This document shows positions 55,311 to 64,000 of a stretch of DNA of 64,000 bases, in pieces. The DNA lies in assembly GCF_000143415.4 (NCBI RefSeq), contig NW_003314268.1, positions 2,927,502-2,991,501 on the forward strand, in the 5' to 3' direction. The notes under the pieces were generated by a model, which saw nothing but the letters and a program-made list of their open reading frames with translations, ran no database searches and was not told the origin of the DNA. How positions within the stretch are numbered: position 1 is the stretch's first letter; each line of letters opens with the position of its first letter. The position numbers and the translations under genes were made by a program. This DNA comes from Selaginella moellendorffii. Lineage: Eukaryota > Streptophyta > Lycopodiopsida > Selaginellales > Selaginellaceae.

Positions 55311-58040
55311 AACATTAAACGTGCACTCTCAGAGAAGCTAAAAAAATTACAAGCATGAATGCCCGATGCTACTCTTGGGCCATCTGCCTCATAGGTGACT
55401 CCATCGCAAAACTTGAAACCATTTGCTATGCTCCATGATTTGCAAAACTTGCCATAGAGAGCTCCACCACCAATGTGCTTCCAGTGCCAAAACACAATAA
55501 AACTCCAACTCGTAGCTCTATGCAAGATATTAACATTTTCCAACTTAAGGCTGGAGTGTGCTATCTTGCCTTCTACACAAGACAAGTGCGCTACCTCATC
55601 TTTAAGAGAGTCCTAGCCTTGTAATAAGGATTAAAGAAAGGGCACAAACCTCCTTCTAGAGAAGTAAACTCCAAATCATGTGTTGGAAAAGAAATGTATT
55701 GTAGCGCACCTGAATTTGGAGCCAAACTCCAAGCCCGTTGCACTACGAAACGAGGGTCCGGTACAATCCCACGAGCACCAGCTCCCCGTATCCAGCACCT
55801 GCACGCAAAATGGTGTCAGACGGAGTCTGGCATAATTTTGGCATACCGGTGGCCTAACGCGAGGAGGAGGGTACTCCACCGACTAGAGTAGCATGGAGCT
55901 TGGGCTTAGACCCAAGCCGGACACAAAACAAGGAGTGACATAGCCCAGCGGGAGTCAAACTAATGTCTCAGGTGGTCGGACATGCATTCTAACCACTATC
56001 CCTACTATACATTTGGGACCCCCCCCCCCCCCCCCCCCCCCCCTTGAGGGACACACGCTTTGGGCTTTCACCCCAAGCCACCCTTAGTACCAGGAGTTAG
56101 TCTCTGGGACAAGCTCGAAACTTACTAAATATGGAATGGCCTTAGATTGCGAATTTGGACACGGGACGAACACCATTGTATTCAGGCTGACCTCTACATT
56201 CCGTAGATATGCCAAATGAGCTAATCTAGACACTTTCCATAAATAGCATTTGGGATCGAAATGAGACTAACACAAAGGGCGTGATAGCAAGGGTGTTTGG
56301 CAGACACAGTAAGCTATCATCCAGCGATATTGAGGGACTAGTCTCAATACGCGAGGGTTCTTGCCAAGTTAGTGCAAGACAGAGCAAAATAGAACTAACA
56401 AGCCGGGCCAAGTATGTTTGGCTAAATAGACACTTAGGAATTCCTTCCTTATGCTTATTCGGCCAAGTACAGATTCTAAGTCCAGTTTACTAACACTTGG
56501 ACAAAAGGGGTTAATAAAGGGAACCAGCAGTACTGACCTCCTGCCATCGTGGTAGTAAGAAAAGAGTGTTTGTAAGGACTGGCTGACAAGTATCTTTTGA
56601 TACCCGAAGTCACATTCGTGACATGTATAAATCCCTTACGCATGTAGCATCGAATCAACCCCATTTGCCATTGGCCTCAATTGTGGCAACAATCTTTGCC
56701 ACTAGATCTAAAAATCCTCCCTTTCTGATCTTTTGAGAAGAAAAATATTTTACTAGGGTAAAAAACTTGTATAAATGAAAGGTCTAGCTTTTCCCATACT
56801 AAATGTTTCCTTTTGCAATGCAGCAACCAAGATTTTTCTATAGCACAATCAATTAGGCACAACTTACACTTCCATAGTTGTTTATGTGGGGCTTTTGAAT
56901 TCCTCACAATTAACCACACAAAAAAGAAGTATATTAAAGCCTAGAGATAAGAAATTCAATCTTTATCTTTACCTTTTCTTAAATTGATATCTTTGGAAGG
57001 AAAATCAACCTATAGGCAATCATAGTGTGGGAGATCCAAATCATTATCATCATAACCATTCCATATTCCAGCTAGGGAAGTTGATTCTCACAAAACCCTA
57101 CTCTAATGAGCTCACTAAGGGTGCAGTTAAGTTGTATTTAAATGAGTATATTCATGATTTACCATAATTTTTTTAATTGTAATCCAGTTTGTTTCTCTTA
57201 AACTAGTATACAGTTAATCTAGCATAATTTCAAAGTACATGCATATAATATCTTTATCAATAATATTTACTTAGCAATTCTTTTTTTTCACTTTGGGAAT
57301 ATATTAGTGTTCTAAATATATAGTATATGCTGTATAGTATTGTGTGTATATATATATATACATATAAAAATATCAAAAGAAAAAAATTGTATAAAATTAT
57401 TGATTTTTGTACTAGCATTTGCTGGGCAATATGCACTAAAGGTGATTCTACATTGCAGGGAATTGGCTCTAGTCTACTAGTATGGACATCATATATTAAC
57501 CTAATATCTACTAGGACAAATAAGATTGGGTTATCCACCAAAACACCTCATTTGTTAGTGACATTCAATCAAAGAGTGTTTTTGTTTTGATCCCAGGTTC
57601 CTAGGCTCGTTTACCGAGATTCCCAAGATTGTCCTTTGTTGAATGTTTGCATAAACTCCCGCCCGCCAGAATTTATCTGTGTGTTAGGCGGGGACAAGTG
57701 CTAGCGACAGAGAGATGATGGACGGAGACAAAGACAAAGTAGACGTGAGCATACATCACAAGCACATCCTGCTATGACATTCTCAAATATATGAGTATAT
57801 ATTTTTGGATGCTGAAGTGTGTTCAGATAGATGAGAAATAAATTCTTAAGAGTGAAGAATACTTGGTTACAAATATACTTATTCTATGAATATATTGTAG
57901 TTTAAAGAATGAAATACTAATAAAAAGGAGATACTGGGAGATTCTTCAATTAGAAAGGAGATATTCAGATATTCTGGGAGTTTCTTATTCACCACATGAC
58001 GACGAACACAAAAAGAAGCTCTGCTGCAAAGCTACAAACT
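55311..58040. other. Intergenic DNA with low-complexity patches
   Basis: No gene is supported over 2.7 kb. It contains a 25-base C run (56019-56043), a (TA)-rich patch near 57350 and AT-rich stretches (56990-57420). An open frame at 55289-55585 (-) shows no recognisable domain. A tRNA-like stretch lies at 55945-56005 (-). Confidence 0.35.
55945..56005 (-). repeat. Possible tRNA-derived SINE-like stretch
   Basis: On the minus strand TAGTGGTTAGAATGC (A-box-like) is followed about 32 nt later by AGTTTGACTCCC, two changes from a B-box. It looks like a decayed tRNA-related sequence; evidence is weak. Confidence 0.25.
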
Positions 58041-58160
58041 TAGGACAAAGAGAATGGAGTTTCATCGATCGATCGAGGAAACTCCTCTTGATTCTGAGAG
58101 AAACAGCTAAAGGGAATGGAAATCGCTGCAGAGCTGGCTCGGATGCTTAGCCGGAAGATC

Positions 58161-58625
58161 TTACGAAGCCTTGGCTGCGTCCTGCAAGTAGCGGCTGATA
58201 TCACCGCCAGTGCCCTGCGTCTTCTCGCTCAAATGGTGCGCGGACTCAGCTATCCTCCTCCTCACCGTGTCGATCTTGTCCGAGCCTGGAGGGTGTCCGC
58301 CGCGCATGTACTGGTAGAGCCACGACACCGCAGAACAAAACACCGCAAACATCCCGGTGCCGATCACGAAGAGCGTGCCAAGCGGCACCAGCACGGGGCT
58401 AAAGAAGAGCAGGAAGGGCGAGGCGATGATAAAGCCCACCACCGTCACGGTGATCACTGTGCCCGCCAGCGCTAACGCCGCCAGAATCCCCAGAGCCTTT
58501 GTAGCGCGAGGAGCCGAGGATTTGCCCCTCTGGATCACCTCCTTGGACTTGTCGCGCGTCGCCTCCACGGCGCGGCCGCTCTTGTCGCGCGCCTGCTCGG
58601 CCGCTCGCCCAGCTTGATCAGCCAT
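58161..58625 (-). CDS. Oleosin
   Basis: A single-exon gene of 154 residues. The amphipathic N-terminus (MADQAGRAAEQARDKSGRAV) precedes a central ~70-residue hydrophobic hairpin with the proline knot PFLLFFSPVLVPLG (P..(5)SP...P). The C-terminus is again amphipathic. Oleosins coat oil bodies and keep them small in seeds, spores and pollen. The start MADQ is at 58625; upstream in-frame codons to 58919 are promoter sequence. The upstream region (minus strand) has a TATA-like TTTAAAAG about 58733-58740, an RY core CATGCA (58755-58750) and an ACGT element GACACGTCAC (58861-58870), suiting B3 and ABA control. These are assignments by motif only. Confidence 0.93.
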   Translation of the reverse strand: MADQAGRAAEQARDKSGRAVEATRDKSKEVIQRGKSSAPRATKALGILAALALAGTVITVTVVGFIIASPFLLFFSPVLVPLGTLFVIGTGMFAVFCSAVSWLYQYMRGGHPPGSDKIDTVRRRIAESAHHLSEKTQGTGGDISRYLQDAAKAS

Positions 58626-58749
58626 GGCAGTACTGTGATAAAAGTGAGTGATTGATCGATGGAATGAGCGCGCACAAGCGATAGAGAGAGAGAGCCCAAG
58701 AACAAGCGTGAGGAACGGGGCGATTCGTGGAGCTTTTAAACTTGGGGAG

Positions 58750-58755
58750 TGCATG
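58750..58755 (-). promoter_or_regulatory. RY-type core (CATGCA) in the oleosin promoter
   Basis: CATGCA on the minus strand, about 125 bp upstream of the oleosin ATG. RY cores are bound by B3 domains of the ABI3/FUS3/VAL group. Confidence 0.4.
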
Positions 58756-58860
58756 GAGAGCGGTCTTGCCGCGGTGACACTTGGCAGGTGCCCCACACAT
58801 AGGGCATCTGCCAGGTCAGCGCCACATGTCTCTCTGGCATCTCGCCACGCCAACTCACCT

Positions 58861-58870
58861 GACACGTCAC
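58861..58870 (-). promoter_or_regulatory. ACGT-core element in the oleosin promoter
   Basis: GACACGTCAC (plus-strand reading), an ABA-response-like ACGT element about 240 bp upstream of the oleosin ATG. Function is inferred from motif only. Confidence 0.35.
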
Positions 58871-58997
58871 TTGCCACACATGCTAGGGCTGAGTCAGCAA
58901 CTATGATATAAAAGTGCAATAAAGCAAGCCATAGAAAAGGAATAGATTATAACTCGCCGAGCAAAAACTAGGGTTCTTCGCGCAGGGGCTCTGATCG

Positions 58998-59662
58998 ATG
59001 GCGGCCATGGATCCCGATCAGGTGTCGCGGGCATTCGTGGATCACTACTACAACACATTCGACGCCAACCGCGCCGGGCTCGTCTCGCTCTACCAGGACG
59101 CGTCCATGCTCACCTTCGAGGGCCAGCAATTCCAGGGCGCGCCCAACATCGCCAACAAGCTCAATAGCTTGCCCTTCCAGCAGTGCAAGCACAACATCTC
59201 CACGGTCGACTGCCAGCCCTCGGGCGCGCACGGAGGTATGCTCGTCTTTGTCAGCGGGATCCTCCAGCTCCCCGGCGAGGAGCACCCCCTCAAATTCAGC
59301 CAGGTATGATCCTCCTCCATTCTTTGCTTGGAGCTCAAGAGTTCTTAGATCCCTGCGTGATCCTCCTCGAGCTCGAGGAAGAAAGAGATTCCTTCTTTAT
59401 GCTAGCAAGTTTCACTTCGTTTCCTTTTAGATCTGTTTGATCCCGCCATAGATCTTTCGTTTTCTCTTGGTGCTCTTTTGGTCCCCCCCATCGATCTTTT
59501 GCTTGTTGGATTGGATCGAATCAATTTTCTTCGTTTCTACTTGGATTGGATCATTGAAATCGATTTTCTTTGTGGATTTTTTTCTAGATGTTCCATCTCG
59601 TTCCCACGGCCGAGGGTTCCCTCTTCGTCCTCAACGACATCTTTCGACTGAACTATGCTTAG
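58998..59662 (+). CDS. NTF2: Nuclear transport factor 2 (NTF2)
   Basis: Two exons (58998-59303, 59588-59662) encode 126 residues, the normal NTF2 length. The fold signatures are clear: QVSRAFVDHYYNTFDANRAG, LYQDASMLTFEGQQFQG, NIANKLNSLPFQQCKHNIST and the C-terminal FSQMFHLVPTAEGSLFVLND, ending IFRLNYA. NTF2 dimers carry RanGDP through nuclear pores into the nucleus. The divergent oleosin gene begins 373 bp away, so the two share a promoter region. Confidence 0.95.
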
Positions 59663-59990
59663 CTCGAACTTGGCTGGGGAGGGAAATGAAAAAGAAAAAC
59701 AACTGATTGCTGCCTTTTTTTTGTGCTATTGTATTTATCCACATTAAGTATGTATTTACTCAAAAGCCTCCACATTGAGTAAGTCCACGTGGAACCATCC
59801 GAGCAATTTAGATATTTGACACGTGTCCAAGACAAAGCCCTAAAGTTCCTGTGGACGAAGAAGCACTCGCAAGATCTCCTCGACGTAGCTAGAATGCGGG
59901 TGGAGATTTGCGCGGGAGCGATGCATTGGGGCACCGTAGGCGCGAGCGCGCGATAGGGATCTCTGTTTCTAGGGCAGGAGGACCGGAGCG

Positions 59991-61699
59991 ATGGATCATC
60001 TCAAGCGCAAGGTCTGTTGGAACACCAAATGCCCCGCGACCAACAGCAGCGTGTGGAAATCCGGATGGGGCTTGCAGTCGGGGAGAATAGCGGATTTGTG
60101 CGACTACTGCGGGTGAGTGAATTCACTCTTTTCAAAATGTTTTTGTGAAGATGGACAATTTACGGGTGAAATGCTGCTGGTGTTTCTCACAGGTTGGTGT
60201 ACGAGCAATCGAGATTCTGCGAGACTTTTCATTCCAGTGATGCGGGATGGAGAACATGTAACAATTGTAAGAAGGTGAGTGTTTGTTTTCTTTCGTCTTT
60301 GGATCTAAGTTTTTGTTATTGAAATGCAGCCTGTCCACTGTGGATGCATTGCATCAGTGTCTTCTTTTGTTCATCTCGATTTTGGTGGGGTTGAATGCGT
60401 GAGCTGCGCGAAAGGATTGACTCCATGCAAGGTATCGTACGACTCAAAAGCTTCATTTCTATTATTTCAGCCGTGGGGCTTTAGACAGTTGAAGGTCCGG
60501 CAAATGTGTCCTCCGAATCCACATCCCTCACAAGAGTCAAGGCCTCGGATCAATCTTCCGAGGATGAACAAGCAGCATCTCTCGCTGGCTCGGTTAAAAG
60601 GCAAAAGCTAGAAAGCCCTGAAGAAAAGGAACCGCAGGACGTTCCAGCAATCGACGAGCTCGGAGGATGCCACAAACAGTTGGGCCCGGACGTTGTGACG
60701 GACAAGGAAAGGCAGCAGCAAACGCCGGACGGAAGGTATGCTTGCTAGTTCTTTCTTTTTTCTTAGTTTTCTCTCTTCAGAGATTCAGTAGTGTTTCCTG
60801 ACTTGTGGAAGCTCCACCACCGTCGTACCGTTATTCGAGAAGACGCTCACGGCAAGTGATGCTGGACGAATCGGCCGCTTGGTGCTCCCAAAAGCTTGTG
60901 CTGAGGTACTGAAGTTCATACAAACTTACGCAGGGATTTGTGAGGTCTTACGTTTCGTGGTGTTTCCTTTGTCAGGCTTTTTTTCCTCCTATATCTTCGC
61001 CCGAGGGAATACCGATCAAAATGAGCGACTCGAAAGGCCAAGAGTGGCAATTCCAGTTTCGGTTCTGGCCAAACAACAGCAGCAGGATGTACGTTTTGGA
61101 AGGCATCACTCCTTGCGTCAAAGCATTGCAACTGCAAGCCGGTGATGTAGGTGAGTGACTTATAGCACTCCAAGGCATTGATCTAACGTTGGAAGTTGCA
61201 GTTACTTTCAGCCGGATCGATCCTGGAGGCAAGATGGTCATGGGATATCGAAGAAATGCTGTGGTTCTCAAGCCCAAGGTTCTCGGCTGATCCTTCCATG
61301 AAGAACGATGCTTACGTTCTAATATTTCTAATTGGTTTTCCTCTAGGCGAAAGCTGTTAAAGATTCCACCACTGCGTTTGCTCCAGGCTTTGTTAATAAG
61401 AGCTTGGCATCGAGGGAAGGCCCAGTGAGTTTTAGCTCTCCGAGAACTCCGGAGTGTTCCACGGCGAGAAGCGCTTGGGAGGAAGCTCAAGATTGGCTTT
61501 CACCGCCGCCGGGGATCACTCCCAGCATCATGACGATCGATGGACACAGATTTGAGGAATACGAGGTAAGAGTGACGATCAAATCACAGTTTCTAGATGT
61601 TTTTTGATGGCCAGATTTTTTTTTCTCGTTCTTGGTGATATCTAGGAACCTCCTGTGATTGTGAGAAAGGGCTTTGATAGCTCCCCAGCTATTGTGTGA
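59991..61699 (+). CDS. VAL/HSI2-type B3 transcriptional repressor, apparently truncated before the CW domain
   Basis: Nine exons (59991-60112, 60193-60274, 60330-60431, 60485-60735, 60812-60905, 60976-61150, 61202-61278, 61347-61565, 61646-61699). The N-terminal Cys-rich region ([72 protein letters not shown]) is the PHD-like finger of VAL1/VAL2. The B3 domain follows: [57 protein letters not shown], and [21 protein letters not shown] proteins bind RY elements and recruit repressive chromatin to silence seed-maturation genes. Known members continue after EEYEEPP into a CW zinc finger and an EAR motif; here the frame ends 13 residues later ([14 protein letters not shown]). I did not see a CW exon in the ~150 bp before SCC3. 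Confidence 0.88.
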
Positions 61700-61856
61700 G
61701 GAACGAGAGAGAACAATGCAACGTAAAAAACAAAGTTACCCTTGTGGTACGGGAAACGGGGATCCCTTGTGTACGGTCGGGGCTTTCCCCGCGCAAAAGG
61801 GTTTTCTCATTTAGCTATGGCGAAGTGAAGAGGATGCTTTAGAGCGCGGGATCGCC

Positions 61857-61864
61857 TAGGGTTT
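61857..61864 (+). promoter_or_regulatory. Telo-box (TAGGGTTT) just before SCC3
   Basis: TAGGGTTT ends 5 bp before the SCC3 ATG, within the presumed leader. Confidence 0.4.
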
Positions 61865-61869
61865 GTGGA

Positions 61870-64000
61870 ATGGCGTCGAGCAGTAGGCGCAGGCTCAGCA
61901 GGGAGGAATTGGAGAAGACGCGGCTGTGGCAGGAGTAAGTGTGATCTCGTCTCTTGGCAGGGCTAGACTGATGCATGCTTGAGGTAGAGTGAACGCGAGC
62001 AGCAGCGATGAGGAGGGCTCGGCGCAAGAACCCGCGCACTCCAAGAAGCGGGGAGCTGCGGTGCGGGGAGATGGGCTTCCTCCGGTAGGAATTTCAACAT
62101 TTTTGGATGTCTGAAATCTTTCACAGAAACGTCGTAAGCGGCAAGTGTCTTTGGAGTCCGAGAGTGGGAAAGACAGCAGTTTGGAGCAAGATGATCGAGG
62201 AAAAAAGAGGAAGAACAGGCAGTCTGAGGATTCCAGTGATGATCGACAAAGCTTAATAGGTGAGGGTATTTTCTTTTCTTCTGGCCGCGTTGAAGCATTG
62301 GCAACTTTTCTCAGACGTGATCAAGCATAATGGGAAGCTTGTTCCTCGAGCTGTGAAGAACTGGATTGATCGCTACGAATCAAGCCAGCGGCCGGCGACA
62401 TGCGAACTTATTATGTGTATATTTGAGGTTAGCTTTTGTGGGATTTTCATTTGTTCTTGCCGCGGTTTTTCCTTACGCTCGTCTATCAAGGCTTGCGGTG
62501 CGAAGTACAATATTGACGAAGATTTACTCGACGAAATTAATGTTGATGAGGTTGTTCTCGAGCTTGTTAGTCAGGCTAAAGCGGTACGTGACTGTTTTGT
62601 CCAGTTTTTGTTTTCAGTACTCATTGCCTGCGAAATAGGGGGATGTGGAAGATTTTGTTACGTCGAAGCAAAAGGATCTGCGTGGTTTTAAAGACAATCT
62701 GACATTATTCTGGGATACCTTCGTTCTAGAATGCCAAAACGGACCACTTTTTGACGAACAACTTATGGAGATGTGCATAAACTTTGTGACGGCGCTCTCA
62801 TGGCAAGTTAAAAAAAAGTTCTGCTTACTTTCGTTCTCACGTTGGCCTCTTCAGCACCCCGCCTAGGCACTTCCGGCATGTCTCGACGCTCATCGGACTT
62901 CAGCTCGCGACATCATTTGTCACCGTTGCAAAGACGCTTTCTCAATCTCGGGAAACGAAACAGCGCCAGCTTATTGCCGAGGAAAAGAAGAAACGGAAGG
63001 ATGCTGCACGCATCGAGTCGCTCAACAAAGTCCTGTCTCAAACGCACGATAAAATAACAAAAATCGAGGGTATGATCCAGGCCATAATCCGCGGGTACGA
63101 TCATTTTTCTCTAAGGTTCAATTTTCTGATTATGAATTCCTTCCCAGGCTCTTTATGCATCGGTATCGTGACGTCGACGTAGATATCAGAGTTGCATGCG
63201 TCAAAGCCATTGGTGGATGGGTTATATCATACCCGTCCTACTTCCTCAATGACCTCTATCTAAAGTATATCGGATGGACGCTCAGCGATAAGGTATGAAA
63301 AGCTTTCCCGCTTGCATGCCTTCTAACTGTACATTGTGAAGAACGTAGCCGTCCGCAAGAGCTCTATTGAGGCTCTCCGAGCTATCTACGAAATTGATGA
63401 TAATGTACCTTCTATGGCGCTATTTACACAACGTTTTTCTAATCGAATGATCGAACTAGCGGATGATGTTGATATAAGTGTTGCAGTGAGCGCCATCGGC
63501 TTGTTTAAACAGCTGCTAAGGTGCGTTTTGGTTTTGCTGCGATTAATCACTAAGTTGTGCAATGAATCAGGCATCAACTTATCAAAGACGTGAGCCCTCT
63601 GTACGATCTTTTGATCGATGAATCGCCTTCGATTCGTCACGCTGTAGGACAGCTAGTTTATGAGCAGATGATTGCCGTGCCAAACGCAGAAGGTGTGTAT
63701 TATGCTGTTTAGAGCCACTTAAAACTTTTTTTCTCTACAGAAGGCGAGGACAGCGATAAATCTGATGTCCAGTTAAAGAGATTGCTAACGATCCTGAAAG
63801 ACTTCGCAAGTGATCCCATTCTAAGCGATTATGTTATCGATGCTGTCTGGGAAGAAATGAAGGCTATGCAGGTTTGTCATTTTCCTTTTCTTCACCACTC
63901 CTAAGTTGTGTGTTGTAGGACTGGAAGTGCCTAATTTCGATGCTACTGGATGACAGTGAGAATCAGGAGCTGACAGATGTCGATATTGCAAGTTTATGCA
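61870..64000 (+). CDS. SCC3: Cohesin subunit SCC3/STAG (5' part, cut by the window end)
   Basis: Starts [20 protein letters not shown] and proceeds through many short exons. After a Ser/Lys-rich N-terminus ([18 protein letters not shown]) come the STAG conserved segments: [171 protein letters not shown] and [27 protein letters not shown]3 stabilises cohesin rings on chromatin for sister-chromatid cohesion in mitosis and meiosis. The gene continues beyond 64000. Confidence 0.93.

Noticed and set aside
55289-55585. Open frame of 98 codons next to the older Gypsy LTR
   Set aside because: It overlaps the LTR end and has no recognisable domain.

Overview
The window is plant nuclear DNA. Genes are split by many short introns (about 40-110 bp) with GT/AG borders, the gene set is land-plant (VAL-type B3 factor, oleosin, dirigent protein, SPX protein, thylakoid-type signal peptidase, mini zinc finger, PPR remnant), and a large block consists of nested LTR retrotransposons. 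The very short introns, compact spacing and gene content best fit a lycophyte such as Selaginella. That assignment is inference; I could not search a database.

Layout. 0.3-8.2 kb: a mini zinc finger gene (-), an ABC1/ADCK kinase (+), a cinnamoyl-CoA-reductase-like dehydrogenase (+), a small coiled-coil gene (+) converging on serine palmitoyltransferase subunit LCB2 (-), and a decayed SPX gene copy (-). 8.2-15.7 kb: sparse DNA with a broken PPR gene, a retrotransposon gag remnant folded into a large inverted repeat, and unidentified spliced fragments. 15.7-18.6 kb: a second copy of the LCB2/coiled-coil/SPX block, here with SPX intact and the other two decayed, so the two blocks have lost genes reciprocally. 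18.9-23.7 kb: dirigent protein (+), plastid signal peptidase (-), kanadaptin-like FHA protein (-). 26.9-29.0 kb: an unclassified P-loop NTPase (-), probably broken. 29.7-30.7 kb: a Copia remnant. 31.2-34.3 kb: nucleolar complex protein 2 (+). 35.7-36.15 kb: a ~96-bp palindromic tandem repeat.

36.15-55.3 kb is a two-family transposon nest. A chromodomain Ty3/Gypsy element (36289-41843, 387-bp LTRs, target duplication GGAAC) sits inside a solo LTR of a second family. A full copy of that second family, a 7.2-kb element without recognisable genes (46373-53610, ~1.55-kb LTRs, target duplication CGGGC), sits inside an older reverse-oriented copy of the Gypsy element (43346-55305). The Gypsy element has a 15-nt primer-binding site perfectly complementary to the sequence placed 30 bp after its LTR TATA box, the signature of Tf1/sushi-type self-priming rather than tRNA priming. 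I consider this the most interesting signal here.

58.1-64.0 kb is gene-dense again: oleosin (-), nuclear transport factor 2 (+), a VAL/HSI2-type B3 protein apparently ending before its CW domain (+), and the 5' part of cohesin subunit SCC3 (+), cut by the window end. Much of the unique DNA is housekeeping: ribosome biogenesis (NOC2), sphingolipid synthesis (LCB2), nuclear import (NTF2), sister-chromatid cohesion (SCC3). The genes do not form a pathway, apart from a possible regulatory link between the VAL-type factor and the oleosin promoter, which carries an RY-type core.
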